Assembly (NCBI RefSeq): GCF_013371465.1
Contig: NZ_JABWDU010000009.1
Coordinates: 1-64,000 of the forward strand
Direction of reading: 5' to 3'
Length of the DNA: 64,000 nucleotides
Source of the DNA: Ensifer oleiphilus
GTDB taxonomy: Bacteria > Pseudomonadota > Alphaproteobacteria > Rhizobiales > Rhizobiaceae
This document shows, in pieces, positions 28,486 to 37,841 of this stretch. The translations under genes were made by a program, and so were the position numbers. Numbering within the stretch: the stretch's first letter is position 1; the number at the start of each line of letters is the position of its first letter. The notes below the pieces were generated by a model that ran no database searches, was not told the origin of the DNA, and saw only the letters and a list, made by a program, of their open reading frames with translations.

Positions 28486-30084
28486 TTATTCGGCGACGCT
28501 CAGGAACCGGCTCAGGTGCTGGTTCGGTGAGTTGTCCTGCCAGCCCTTGACGCGGTCGGAAACCAGCCACAGGTCGGCCTGGGTCAGAAGCGGAGCGATC
28601 GGCTGTTCCTTCATCAGCAGAGCTTCGGCTTCATGCAGCAGCTTGGAGCGCGCTGCCGGATCCTGCTCCTCGTAGGACTTCTTCATGAGGCCATCGAATT
28701 CAGCGTTTTCGAAGTGGCCGTAGTTGAAAGTCTTGTTGGAGCTGAGGCTGAGAGCGAGGAAGTTCTCGGCATCGGCGTAGTCAGCAACCCAGCCGGCGCG
28801 CGCCACGTTGAACTTGCCGCCTTCCTGCAGGTAGGCGTAGTGCGAGGACACGTCGAGGTTCACCAACGACACCTTGGCGCCGAAGGTGTTCTTCCACATG
28901 TCGGCAACGGCAGTCGCAACGCGCTCATGGTTCGGATTGGTGTTGTAGCGCAACTCGATTTCGAGCGGCTTGCCACCTTCGCCGTAACCGGCTTCCTTCA
29001 TCAGAGCCAGCGCCTTGTCTTCGCGATCGAGCTGCGACAGGGTGCCGAACTCGGCCTTGGACGGGTCGCCGTAGCTCTCGATGCCCGGGGGCACCATCGA
29101 GTAGGCCGGAAGCTGCGAGCCTGCGTAGATTTCCTTGGCCAAGAAGTCACGGTCGACGGCCATGGACAGCGCCTGGCGGACGCGAACGTCGCTATAGGGC
29201 TCCTGGCGGGTGTCGAAGGCGTAGTAGTAGGTCGCGAGCGTCGGCGACACGTGGACCTGGTCGCCATGGGACTTGCGCAGACGATCAAGCTGATCGGCCG
29301 AGAAGTTGTAGGCGAGATCCATTTCCTTGGCTTCGAAGCGGCGAACCGAAGCGGCCTGGTCGTCGATCGGGTAGAAGATGACCTTGTCGAGCTTGACGTT
29401 GGCGGCGTCCCAGTAGTTGGGGTTCTTGACGGCTGTCAGGCTGTCGTTCGGAACGTGGGCGGCGAGCGTGAATGCACCGTTCGAAACCATGACGCCCGGC
29501 TTGACGAAGTCCGCGCCGTTCTTTTCGACGCTCGCCTTGCTGACCGGAAGCGCGGTCTGGTGCGCCAGCAGTTCGAGGAAGAACGGGGTCGGGCGCTCAA
29601 GCGTGATTTCAAGCGTCTTGTCGTCGACGGCTTTCAAGCCGAGCTGATCGGTCGGCAGTTCGCCCTTGTTGACCTTTTCGGCGTTCTTGATCGGGAAGAG
29701 GATGTTGGCGTAGCCGGCAGCGGTCTTCGGGTCTTCGACACGACGGAACGAGAAGACGAAATCTTCGGCCGTCACCGGCGAACCGTCGGACCACTTGGCA
29801 TCAGCGCGCAGCTTGAACGTATAGACCGTGCCGTCGTCCGAAAGCTCCCACGTTTCGGCTGCACCCGGGACGATCTTGCCCGAAGCGTCATAGATCGTCA
29901 GGCCTTCGTAGAGATCCTTCAGGATGAACTCTTCGATGTTGATCGACGTATGGGCCTGGTCCAGCGTCTGCGGCTCACCGGCATTGCCACGATGCAGGAC
30001 AGCTTCGGCAAGAGCCGGGCTTGCTCCGATGAGCAACGAGCCGATCAGCGCGGCAGCGCTAAGGTTGAGTTTCAGTGAGGCCAT
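28486..30084 (-). CDS. Periplasmic peptide-binding protein (OppA / MppA-like)
   Basis: 532 residues from ATG 30084 (GGAGAG 7 bases upstream); a longer frame to 30138 is not supported. Signal peptide with core AALIGSLLIGASPALAEA, cut near residue 26. SBP_bac_5 fold with family blocks EPQTLDQAHTSINIEEFILKD start and YDVRV-type region YSDVRVRQALSMAVDRD. First gene of the operon; expected to bind oligopeptides, possibly murein peptides (MppA branch). Confidence 0.9.
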   Translation of the reverse strand: MASLKLNLSAAALIGSLLIGASPALAEAVLHRGNAGEPQTLDQAHTSINIEEFILKDLYEGLTIYDASGKIVPGAAETWELSDDGTVYTFKLRADAKWSDGSPVTAEDFVFSFRRVEDPKTAAGYANILFPIKNAEKVNKGELPTDQLGLKAVDDKTLEITLERPTPFFLELLAHQTALPVSKASVEKNGADFVKPGVMVSNGAFTLAAHVPNDSLTAVKNPNYWDAANVKLDKVIFYPIDDQAASVRRFEAKEMDLAYNFSADQLDRLRKSHGDQVHVSPTLATYYYAFDTRQEPYSDVRVRQALSMAVDRDFLAKEIYAGSQLPAYSMVPPGIESYGDPSKAEFGTLSQLDREDKALALMKEAGYGEGGKPLEIELRYNTNPNHERVATAVADMWKNTFGAKVSLVNLDVSSHYAYLQEGGKFNVARAGWVADYADAENFLALSLSSNKTFNYGHFENAEFDGLMKKSYEEQDPAARSKLLHEAEALLMKEQPIAPLLTQADLWLVSDRVKGWQDNSPNQHLSRFLSVAE

Positions 30085-30838
30085 TTCGTTTCTCTCCTTC
30101 CCCTTTTTTGGGTTTGTGATCGCAGGAGAGAAGTGCAAATCTTTCGCAAACGCAAGGCGGATTCTGCAGCCAGCTGCATCTTTATCTATAGAGCCGTAAT
30201 TTTGTGAACTTTAAAGTTGTATTTCGTTTGCGATCGTTTTCGTCGCTTTTGCGACGCAGATGTGACAGCGGCGCGGTCATCCACGCCTATCTACTGTAAC
30301 GTTTTAGATGCGGCCGGCGCTTTGCCGGATAGTGGCCAGGAATCAGCCGCCGTGCAAACTTCGTGAATTCAAGAGGCAGTTTACGTAATGTGCGGAAAGA
30401 AACAGGGCCTTAGCCGCAATCTTCTTGCAGAACGTCGACTGGACGGTAACACCGTGCTTCCGCACTGGCAATTTCCAACCCAGTGCAACTCGCCAACGGC
30501 ACGCGCAAAAGTAGCATTTGGCCCGATCGGTTCGACCGGCTGTGACGCACCACTAGAAAGCGAAACGGTTAGATCCGTCCTGTTGCATCCAGTCCACAGT
30601 AAAATCGATTGAAGCGCGTCCGACACCCCTCGCAGCCAGCCCCTCGCCCGTTGCCAAACCACTTTGATGAACTATTGTGCGCCTGACTTCGGTGGGCGCG
30701 ACCATTTCGCACGCGTTGTCACGTCGCACGGCAAATCCGGCCATCGAATGGTGTCGATGGAGCCACGGGCGACGGCACGGCCGGACCAATTTCGTCGCGC
30801 ACCAAATTGCGCAGAGACATATAAAGGGAGATTATCGA
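30085..30838. other. 754-base intergenic region, AT-rich core with palindrome and hairpin
   Basis: Longest gene-free stretch. The left part (30085-30260) must hold the promoter of the peptide-transport operon and is unusually AT-rich. AACTTTAAAGTT at 30207-30218 is a perfect palindrome, and CGTCGC-TTTT-GCGACG at 30241-30256 a perfect hairpin. The right part should hold the aldolase promoter. Short frames in it (for example 30388-30612) lack family likeness. I see no known RNA or riboswitch, but a small RNA is possible. Confidence 0.5.
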
Positions 30839-31882
30839 ATGGCATTGATCACATTGCGGCAACTGCTCGACCATGCGGCGGAGAACGACTACGCACTGCC
30901 GGCGTTCAATGTGAACAATCTCGAATACATTCAGGCCGTCATGCGCGCTGCTGACGCCACTGATTCTCCCGTTATCCTGCAAGCCAGCCGCGGTGCTCGC
31001 TCCTACGCGGGCGACGCTTTCCTGCGCCACCTCATCCTGGGCGCAGCGGAAGAATATCCGCACATTCCGGTTTGTCTGCATCTCGACCACGGCGACCAAC
31101 CGTCGACGTGCATTTCGGCGATCACCAACGGCTTTACATCGGTCATGATGGACGGTTCGCTCGAAAAGGACGGCAAGACCGTCGCCAGCTATGAATACAA
31201 TGTCGCAGTCACTGCCGAAGTCGTGAAGATCGCGCATGCGGCCGGTGTTTCGGTCGAAGGCGAACTCGGCTGCCTCGGCAACCTTGAAACCGGCGCCGGC
31301 GACAAGGAAGATGGCCACGGCTTCGAGGGCAAGCTGTCGCGCGAGGAACTGCTCACAGATCCGGAGCAGGCTTTCGACTTCGTCACCAAGACCGGCGTCG
31401 ATGCGCTTGCCGTCGCCATCGGCACCAGCCATGGCGCCTACAAGTTTACCCGCGAGCCGGATGGCGACATCCTGTCGATCGAAACCATTGCCAAGATCAA
31501 CAAGCGCCTGCCGAACACCCATCTCGTCATGCACGGTTCGTCGTCGGTTCCGAAGGATCTGCAGGATCTGTTCAACACCTATGGCGGCAAGATGAAGCCG
31601 ACCTGGGGTGTTCCGGTCTCCGAAATCCAGAAGGCGATCCCGCTCGGCGTTCGCAAGGTCAACATCGACACCGACCTGCGTCTGGCCATGACCGGCACAA
31701 TCCGCAAGAACTTCGCCGAGAACCCGGAGAATTTCGACCCGCGCACCTATCTGAAGCCGGCAACGGCTCTCATGACCGAGGTTTGCCGCGAGCGCTTCGA
31801 AGCTTTCCGGACTGCCGGCAAGGCATCGAAGATCCGCACTCTGCGCCTGCCGGAAATGGCCAAGCGCTACGCCGCGGCCTGA
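30839..31882 (+). CDS. fba: Class II fructose-bisphosphate aldolase, Calvin-cycle subtype
   Basis: 347 residues, as usual for the CbbA/FbaA type. Start ATG at 30839 with AAAGGGAG 7 bases ahead. Zinc-site motifs HLDHGD and [11 protein letters not shown], later zinc His in [10 protein letters not shown], and the phosphate-binding region [14 protein letters not shown]. Cleaves fructose 1,6-bisphosphate to dihydroxyacetone phosphate and glyceraldehyde 3-phosphate. No other cbb or glycolytic gene is in the window, so a house-keeping role in glycolysis or gluconeogenesis is likely. Confidence 0.92.
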   Translation: MALITLRQLLDHAAENDYALPAFNVNNLEYIQAVMRAADATDSPVILQASRGARSYAGDAFLRHLILGAAEEYPHIPVCLHLDHGDQPSTCISAITNGFTSVMMDGSLEKDGKTVASYEYNVAVTAEVVKIAHAAGVSVEGELGCLGNLETGAGDKEDGHGFEGKLSREELLTDPEQAFDFVTKTGVDALAVAIGTSHGAYKFTREPDGDILSIETIAKINKRLPNTHLVMHGSSSVPKDLQDLFNTYGGKMKPTWGVPVSEIQKAIPLGVRKVNIDTDLRLAMTGTIRKNFAENPENFDPRTYLKPATALMTEVCRERFEAFRTAGKASKIRTLRLPEMAKRYAAA

Positions 31883-31893
31883 TTGGCATGAGG

Positions 31894-31922
31894 CACGCCG
31901 CTGTCAGAATGTCGGCGGCGTG
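31894..31922. terminator. Hairpin between convergent aldolase and regulator genes
   Basis: CACGCCGC (31894-31901) and GCGGCGTG (31915-31922) form a perfect 8-base stem. It starts 12 bases after the aldolase stop and overlaps the last codons of the regulator on the other strand. No strong T run. Confidence 0.45.
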
Positions 31923-32716
31923 TTGATCCACAGAAGCACCGTTTCGCCGTCATGCCGGTTTGTCCAGGCATGGCGGCGTTTGCTTTCGAAGTAGAGCGAG
32001 TCGCCGACGCCAAGGTCGTAAAACTGGTCATTGTCGAGAATGAACTCGACGCGCCCAGAAAGCACGTAGACGAATTCCTCTCCCTCATGCCGGTAGGCGC
32101 CTTCGCTCGAAGCGCCGGGCTCCAGCACAAATCGATGGCAGTCCATCTGGTTGCGACCATCGGCAAGAAGCTGCACCGTGACGCCGGGCGTCGTCTTCGG
32201 CCAGGCACGCCATTCACCCGCGCGAACGACGGCCCGTGCGTCAGCCTCCGCCTCGCCCGACAGGCTCGAAACCGTCGTTCCAAAATACTCGGCGATGTTA
32301 TGCAAGACGGCAACCGACACGCCTTGCGAGGTCCGCTCGAGCGTGGAGAGCACGGAAGCGGCAATCCCGATTTCGCTCGCGACCAGTTCCAGCGTCTTGC
32401 CGGCGGCATGGCGCAGACTGCGCAACTTGCGGCCGACCTGATTGTCGATCCCGCTCTCTCCCGCCGCCGGCGCGTCGTCGTCCGCAGCCGCCTCGGCTTC
32501 GAGCGCCTCTCGGATCGCTGCGGGGTTCAGACCGCGTTCGACGCGAAACCAGGAAATGCGCTTCAACCGGGCAAGATCGGCTTCCGTGTATTGCCGGTGA
32601 CCCGTCGGTGAGCGCTCCGGAACGACCAGCCCTTGCGTCTCCCACAATCGGAGCGTCGAGGCGGACACACCCGCCAGTCGTGCAGCCTCGGCAACCTTGT
32701 AGCGCACGCCGCTCAT
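31904..32716 (-). CDS. MerR-XRE-cupin triple-domain transcriptional regulator
   Basis: 270 residues from ATG 32716 (AAGGAAG just upstream); the open frame continues to 32941 but that part runs through the divergent promoter region. MerR helix-turn-helix at 5-72 (RYKVAEAARLAGVSASTLRLWETQGLV and GHRQYTEADLARLKRI), a second, XRE-type helix-turn-helix at 93-153 (VGRKLRSLRHAAGKTLELVA, SVLSTLERTSQGVS) and a cupin at about 190-268 with candidate metal ligands His210, Glu213 and His249. Divergent from gabT, so probably its regulator, with the cupin as small-molecule sensor. Having two DNA-binding families in one chain is unusual. Confidence 0.85.
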   Translation of the reverse strand: MSGVRYKVAEAARLAGVSASTLRLWETQGLVVPERSPTGHRQYTEADLARLKRISWFRVERGLNPAAIREALEAEAAADDDAPAAGESGIDNQVGRKLRSLRHAAGKTLELVASEIGIAASVLSTLERTSQGVSVAVLHNIAEYFGTTVSSLSGEAEADARAVVRAGEWRAWPKTTPGVTVQLLADGRNQMDCHRFVLEPGASSEGAYRHEGEEFVYVLSGRVEFILDNDQFYDLGVGDSLYFESKRRHAWTNRHDGETVLLWINTPPTF

Positions 32717-32845
32717 TTTTTCTTCCTTGTTACAACCGTCTGGCCCGGCAGCGAATCTGCGCCGCACACGCGCGCTGGCGAACTTAGCCGTCCGGCCCAA
32801 GCTTTTACAAGAATGCCTCATCAGCGCCAGTGGTCTCTCGATCAC

Positions 32846-32913
32846 CAAATTTGATTTGCATTCCATTTTGAAAGATGTACCACTTCCTAAATAAACTTGC
32901 AGAAAAAATGCAA
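32846..32913. promoter_or_regulatory. Candidate operators in the gabT / regulator divergent region
   Basis: CAAATTTG (32846-32853) is a perfect palindrome, and TTGCA (32897-32901) pairs with TGCAA (32909-32913) across 7 A-rich bases. TTTGCA also recurs at about 32855. The whole stretch is AT-rich. These are likely sites for the adjacent regulator and for the two promoters; assignments are inferred. Confidence 0.4.
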
Positions 32914-32946
32914 CATATTGCCTTCGCCAGCAACAGGACACGCACC

Positions 32947-34215
32947 ATGACTAGCCTCACCGATCGTAAGAACGCTGCCATTTCCCGCGGCGTGGGCATG
33001 ACCACGCAGATCTACGCCGACCGTGCGGAAAACGCCGAGATCTGGGACAAGGAAGGCAACCGCTATATCGACTTCGCCTCCGGCATTGCCGTGGTCAACA
33101 CCGGCCACCGCCATCCGAAGGTGATCGCCGCCGTCAAGGCGCAGCTCGATCGTTTCACCCACACTTGCCATCAGGTTGTGCCTTACGAGACCTATGTGCA
33201 TCTCGCCGAGCGCCTGAACGCGCTCGCGCCCGGCGATTTCGCCAAGAAGACGATCTTCGTCACCACAGGTGCTGAGGCTGTCGAAAATGCGGTGAAGATC
33301 GCCCGTGCGGCGACTGGCCGCCAGGCCGTGATCGCCTTTGGCGGCGGCTTCCACGGCCGCACATTCATGGGTATGGCGCTGACCGGCAAGGTGGTGCCGT
33401 ACAAGGTCGGCTTCGGCGCCATGCCGGGCGACGTCTTCCACGCGCCCTTCCCGATCGAGCTTCACGGCATCACCGTCGAGCAGTCGCTGGCCGCGCTGAA
33501 GAAGCTGTTTGCCGCCGATGTCGATCCTGGCCGGGTCGCAGCGATCATCATCGAGCCGGTGCAGGGCGAAGGCGGATTCTATCCGGTTCCGCCAGCCTTC
33601 ATGAAGGCACTGCGCGAAATCTGCGACCAGCACGGCATCCTCTTGATTGCCGATGAAGTCCAGACCGGCTTTGCCCGCACGGGCAAGATGTTTGCGATGG
33701 ATCATCACGAGGTCGCTGCCGATCTGATGACGATGGCAAAGAGCCTTGCCGGTGGCTTCCCGCTCGCTGCCGTCACCGGCCGCGCCGAGATCATGGACGC
33801 GCCGGCCCCCGGCGGTCTTGGCGGCACCTATGGCGGCAATCCGCTCGGTATTGCCGCAGCGCATGCCGTGCTCGACGTCATAGCCGAGGAGAAACTTTGT
33901 GAACGGGCCGAACAGCTTGGCGGCCGACTGAAGCAGCGCCTTGCCGCGATCCGCGAGCAGGCGCCCGAGATCGTCGACATCCGCGGCCCGGGCTTCATGA
34001 ACGCCGTGGAATTCAATGATGTGAAGACCAATCTGCCGAGCGCCGATTTCGCCAACAAGGTTCGGCTGATCGCGCTCGACAAGGGCCTGATCCTGCTCAC
34101 CTGCGGCGTGCACGGCAACGTCATTCGGTTCCTGGCACCGATCACGATCCAGGACAACGTCTTTGCCGAGGCGCTCGACATCCTCGAAGCCTCGATCCTC
34201 GAAGCGCGCGGTTGA
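32947..34215 (+). CDS. gabT: 4-aminobutyrate aminotransferase
   Basis: 422 residues from ATG 32947 (AGGA upstream), close to E. coli GabT; the frame is open to 32875 but that part lies in the operator region. Class III aminotransferase fold: [23 protein letters not shown], the Asp that holds the pyridoxal ring in [14 protein letters not shown], and the Schiff-base Lys265 in [12 protein letters not shown]. Converts GABA and 2-oxoglutarate to succinate semialdehyde and glutamate. gabD follows 137 bases later. Confidence 0.92.
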   Translation: MTSLTDRKNAAISRGVGMTTQIYADRAENAEIWDKEGNRYIDFASGIAVVNTGHRHPKVIAAVKAQLDRFTHTCHQVVPYETYVHLAERLNALAPGDFAKKTIFVTTGAEAVENAVKIARAATGRQAVIAFGGGFHGRTFMGMALTGKVVPYKVGFGAMPGDVFHAPFPIELHGITVEQSLAALKKLFAADVDPGRVAAIIIEPVQGEGGFYPVPPAFMKALREICDQHGILLIADEVQTGFARTGKMFAMDHHEVAADLMTMAKSLAGGFPLAAVTGRAEIMDAPAPGGLGGTYGGNPLGIAAAHAVLDVIAEEKLCERAEQLGGRLKQRLAAIREQAPEIVDIRGPGFMNAVEFNDVKTNLPSADFANKVRLIALDKGLILLTCGVHGNVIRFLAPITIQDNVFAEALDILEASILEARG

Positions 34216-34266
34216 CGCCTTGCCGGGCGACCGCTAACGCGGTTGTCCGGGCCGATGAAATGGCTC

Positions 34267-34291
34267 CGGGCGTCGGGAGGAACGACGCCCG
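34267..34291 (+). other. Intercistronic hairpin between gabT and gabD
   Basis: CGGGCGTCG and CGACGCCCG form a perfect 9-base stem around a 7-base loop. It is followed by A-rich sequence, not T, so it is more likely an mRNA-stabilising or read-through-tuning element than a terminator. Confidence 0.45.
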
Positions 34292-34352
34292 CAAAAACAA
34301 ACAGGAAGCGGGCCGGTCGGCATGCGACGGGCATCGCTGGAGGACGCCCATC

Positions 34353-35828
34353 ATGACCCTGACGCCGGCCTTGACCAAACACCTGCGTGACGCCGAACTG
34401 TTTTCTGGTTTAGACGGCGTTGCGCATTGCGCCGGGAATTGGACGGGCGCGACCTTCGATGTTTTCAACCCGTCGAGCGGAGAGTTGCTGGCGTCGTTGC
34501 CGGATATGGGCATTGCACAGGCGAGTGCTGCGATCGATGCGGCCGCCGCCGCGCAAGCCCTTTGGGCAGCAAAACCGGCCAAGGATCGAAGTGCCGTGCT
34601 TCGACGCTGGCACGACCTGATTATTGCCCATGCCGACGATCTCGCCGCCATCCTCACCACCGAAATGGGCAAGCCGATAGGGGAATCGAAGGGCGAGGTG
34701 CTGCACGCTGCCGCCTACGTCGAGTGGTACGCCGAGGAGGCCAAGCGCATCTATGGCGAAACCTTCCCGGCACCAGCCAATGACCGACGCATGCTCGTCA
34801 TCAAGCAGCCGGTCGGCGTCGTCGGTACGATTACCCCGTGGAACTTTCCTGCTTCCATGGTCGCCCGCAAGATCGCGCCCGCGCTTGCCGCCGGCTGCAC
34901 CATCGTGTTGAAGCCCGCCGAACAGACGCCACTCGTTGCCGGCGCCATGTTCGTGCTCGCCGAGAAGGCCGGCTTCCCTGCAGGCGTCGTCAATCTGCTC
35001 TACGCTTCGGAAGGGGCTGCGATTGGGCGCGAACTCTGCAGCAACCCCAAGGTCCGCAAGATCAGCTTTACCGGCTCGACCGAAGTTGGGCGCCTGCTGA
35101 TGCGCCAGTGTTCAGATCAGATCAAGAAGGTGAGCCTGGAACTCGGCGGCAATGCCCCCTTCATCGTTTTCGACGATGCCGATATCGACGAGGCGGTCGA
35201 TGGTGCGGTCCAGGCGAAGTTCCGCAATGCCGGTCAAACCTGCGTTTCGGCCAACCGCATCTATGTTCAATCGGCTGTGCATGACGCGTTTGCCGAGAAA
35301 TTCGTGGCGCGCGTCGCCGAACTCTCCGTCGGCGACGGCTTTTCCGCCGGCGTCACCATCGGCCCGATGATCGACCGGCACGCGATCGAGAAGATCGCAG
35401 CCCACGTCGCCGATGCCGTGTCGAAAGGCGCGCAAGTGCGCGCCGGCGGGCGTCGCATCGGCACGTCGGGCACCTTCTTCGAGCCGACGGTCCTTACCGG
35501 CATCTCGACCGACATGCGCGTCGCTCAGGAAGAAACATTTGGCCCGATCGCCCCGATCATCCGCTTCGAGACCGCCGAACAGGTGATCGCCGAGGCGAAC
35601 GATACGATCTATGGCCTCGCCGCCTATTTCTACGCCGAGAGCCTCAAGCGCGTATGGCATGTCGCCGAGGCGCTCGAATACGGCATGGTCGGCATCAATA
35701 CCGGGCGCATGTCCTCGGAGGCCGCCCCCTTCGGCGGCATCAAGCAGTCGGGTATCGGCCGTGAGGGCTCCCGCCACGGGCTCGAGGACTATCTGGAAAT
35801 GAAGTATCTCTGCATGGGCAACATCTGA
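34353..35828 (+). CDS. gabD: Succinate-semialdehyde dehydrogenase
   Basis: 491 residues from ATG 34353 (GGAGG 9 bases upstream). Aldehyde dehydrogenase with the catalytic Glu in LELGGNAPF, the catalytic Cys near residue 297 in NAGQTCVSANR, and the cofactor loop FTGSTEVGR. Oxidises succinate semialdehyde from GabT to succinate, feeding the TCA cycle. Cytoplasmic. Converges with fabI, whose stop is only 23 bases away. Confidence 0.92.
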   Translation: MTLTPALTKHLRDAELFSGLDGVAHCAGNWTGATFDVFNPSSGELLASLPDMGIAQASAAIDAAAAAQALWAAKPAKDRSAVLRRWHDLIIAHADDLAAILTTEMGKPIGESKGEVLHAAAYVEWYAEEAKRIYGETFPAPANDRRMLVIKQPVGVVGTITPWNFPASMVARKIAPALAAGCTIVLKPAEQTPLVAGAMFVLAEKAGFPAGVVNLLYASEGAAIGRELCSNPKVRKISFTGSTEVGRLLMRQCSDQIKKVSLELGGNAPFIVFDDADIDEAVDGAVQAKFRNAGQTCVSANRIYVQSAVHDAFAEKFVARVAELSVGDGFSAGVTIGPMIDRHAIEKIAAHVADAVSKGAQVRAGGRRIGTSGTFFEPTVLTGISTDMRVAQEETFGPIAPIIRFETAEQVIAEANDTIYGLAAYFYAESLKRVWHVAEALEYGMVGINTGRMSSEAAPFGGIKQSGIGREGSRHGLEDYLEMKYLCMGNI

Positions 35829-35851
35829 CGTTTCAAACGTGGTCCTCGCGA

Positions 35852-36637
35852 TTAGTCAACGATGTGGTAGCCGCCGTCGACATAGAGGACCTGCCCGGTT
35901 ATCAGCCGCGCGGCATCGTGAGCGAGGAACGCCGTAGCCGCGCCAACGTCGTCTATATCCACAAGTTCGCGGGCCGGCGACTTGACCTTGGTCCTTTCGA
36001 GCAGCGCGTCGAATTCCGGGATTCCTGACGAAGCCCGCGTCGCAAGCGCACCGGGCGAGATGGCGTGGACGCGAATGCCCTTGGGGCCGAGCTCTGCCGC
36101 GAGGTAGCGAACCGCACTTTCGAGTGCCGCCTTGGCGACACCCATGATGTTGTAGTTCTCCACCACGACCTGCGAACCGTGATAGGTCATTGTGAAGAGC
36201 GTGCCGCCATTCTTCATCAGTGGTTCTGCCAGATGCGCCATGCGAATGAAGGACCAGCAGGATATGTCCATGGTCTTGAGGAAGCCCTCGCGAGGGACGT
36301 CAACCACGCGCCCGCCGAGTGTATCCTTCGGCGAGAAGGCGATTGAGTGCACGACGAAGTCCAGCTCTCCCCAAGTCCTCTCAACCTCCTCGAAGACCGC
36401 CTCCATCTGACCGGAAACGGCAACGTCGAGCGGCATAAAGATCGGCGCTTCGAGCTCGCGCGCCAAGGGCTCCACATGGGGCTTGGCCTTGTCATTGAGG
36501 TAGGTGACGGCGACTTCGGCCCCGAGGGCGCGGAAGGCGCGAGCGCAGCCCCACGCGATCGAACGGTCGTTGGCGATGCCGACGACGAGGCCTTTGCGGC
36601 CTTCTAGAAGCTTCGCATTCGCTGCGGGAATGGACAT
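35852..36637 (-). CDS. fabI: Enoyl-acyl-carrier-protein reductase of the FabI type
   Basis: 261 residues from ATG 36637 (CGGAGG 7 bases upstream). Short-chain dehydrogenase fold with the FabI glycine pattern GIANDRSIAWGCARA and the catalytic YxxxxxxK in NYNIMGVAK. It reduces trans-2-enoyl-ACP, or possibly enoyl-CoA, with NADH. It is the last gene of the operon with ackA (17-base gap), pta and a PhaC-like gene, an unusual place for a fatty-acid-synthesis enzyme; a primary fabI would be expected elsewhere in the genome. A role on short acyl-CoA made by this operon is possible. Confidence 0.88.
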   Translation of the reverse strand: MSIPAANAKLLEGRKGLVVGIANDRSIAWGCARAFRALGAEVAVTYLNDKAKPHVEPLARELEAPIFMPLDVAVSGQMEAVFEEVERTWGELDFVVHSIAFSPKDTLGGRVVDVPREGFLKTMDISCWSFIRMAHLAEPLMKNGGTLFTMTYHGSQVVVENYNIMGVAKAALESAVRYLAAELGPKGIRVHAISPGALATRASSGIPEFDALLERTKVKSPARELVDIDDVGAATAFLAHDAARLITGQVLYVDGGYHIVD

Positions 36638-36654
36638 GTCTTGCCTCCGTTGGG

Positions 36655-37839
36655 TCAGGCTACCGCGGTTTTCAGAAGCGCCAGCGTGTGGCGCGCAATC
36701 ATCAACTCCTCGTCGGTCGGAAGAACGTAGAGCGCGACACGGCTTGAGGGCGTCGAGATCAGGGTGGCGCCGATGCTGTTGGCGGCCGGGTCGAGTTCGG
36801 CCCCCAGCCACGCGATACTCTCCGCAATCCGAGCACGGATCGGGGCGGAGTTCTCGCCGACGCCGGCTGTAAAGACGAAGGCGTCGATGCCGCCAAGTGC
36901 GGCCGCAAGCATGCCCGCGTTGAGACCGCAACGATAGACGAAGTGATCGACGGCGAGCTTGGCATGCGGATCGTCGCTGCCAAGAAGGTCGCGCATGTCG
37001 TTCGACACGCCCGAAAGCCCCTTGAGCCCAGCCTCGTGGTAGAGCAGGTCCGAGACGGCCCGGGCGCTCATGCCGCGCTGCAGAATGAGATAGAGCACAA
37101 CGCCCGGATCGAGCTGACCCGGCCTCGTTCCCATCGGCAGACCGTCAAGCGCGGTAAAGCCCATGGTGGTCTCGACGCTGTGACCGTCGCGCAGCGCGCA
37201 CATCGAGGCACCGCTGCCGAGATGGGCGACGATCACTCTGCCGCGTGCCACCTGTGGCGCCACCGCGCGCAGATGCTCGGCGATGTATTCATAGGAAAGA
37301 CCGTGGAAGCCGTAGCGCCGCACGCCCTCGTCATAGAAACGGCGCGGCATGGCGTAGCAGTTAACCTCTTGCGGGTGGCCATGATGGAATGCGGTGTCGA
37401 AGCAAGCGACTTGTGGCACATCGGGATTGATCGCCATCGCCTGGCGGATAGGCGCAAGGTTGTTGGGTTGGTGCAGCGGCGCAAGATCCTGGTAGCTCGC
37501 CAACCTCTCGAGCACACCCGCGTCGATCAGCACAGGCGCCGCAAAGTCGGGGCCGCCGTGCACCACACGGTGTCCGATAGCGCGAAGCTTGAAACCTTCG
37601 AGCGTCAGCAGCCAATCCCGAGCAGCAGCAATGGCTGCCGGCAGGTCGCCGACCTTGTCAGCCGGATAGGTCCGGTCAACGAGCACGGCGCCGTCGGCAC
37701 CCTTCGCTTGAAGCCGGGGGCGCGTACCGATGCCACCGATCTGGCCCTTGATCTGGCGTTCCAGCCCTCCATCGGTGATCCCGAACAATTGGAACTTGAG
37801 GCTCGACGAGCCGGCGTTGACGACGAGGAGTGCATCCAT
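36655..37839 (-). CDS. ackA: Acetate kinase
   Basis: 394 residues, the normal length. All family blocks are visible: [51 protein letters not shown] and FTAGVGENS. Converts acetyl phosphate and ADP to acetate and ATP, or the reverse. ATG 37839 lies 2 bases after the pta stop; upstream codons in this open frame belong to pta in another frame. Works with Pta for acetate overflow or uptake; related kinases accept propionate or butyrate. Confidence 0.92.
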   Translation of the reverse strand: MDALLVVNAGSSSLKFQLFGITDGGLERQIKGQIGGIGTRPRLQAKGADGAVLVDRTYPADKVGDLPAAIAAARDWLLTLEGFKLRAIGHRVVHGGPDFAAPVLIDAGVLERLASYQDLAPLHQPNNLAPIRQAMAINPDVPQVACFDTAFHHGHPQEVNCYAMPRRFYDEGVRRYGFHGLSYEYIAEHLRAVAPQVARGRVIVAHLGSGASMCALRDGHSVETTMGFTALDGLPMGTRPGQLDPGVVLYLILQRGMSARAVSDLLYHEAGLKGLSGVSNDMRDLLGSDDPHAKLAVDHFVYRCGLNAGMLAAALGGIDAFVFTAGVGENSAPIRARIAESIAWLGAELDPAANSIGATLISTPSSRVALYVLPTDEELMIARHTLALLKTAVA

Positions 37840-37841
37840 GG

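Noticed and set aside
30388-30612. 74-codon plus-strand open frame in the 754-base gap
   Set aside because: No homology feature recognised, random-looking composition and only a weak ribosome-binding site. Recorded as part of the intergenic region.
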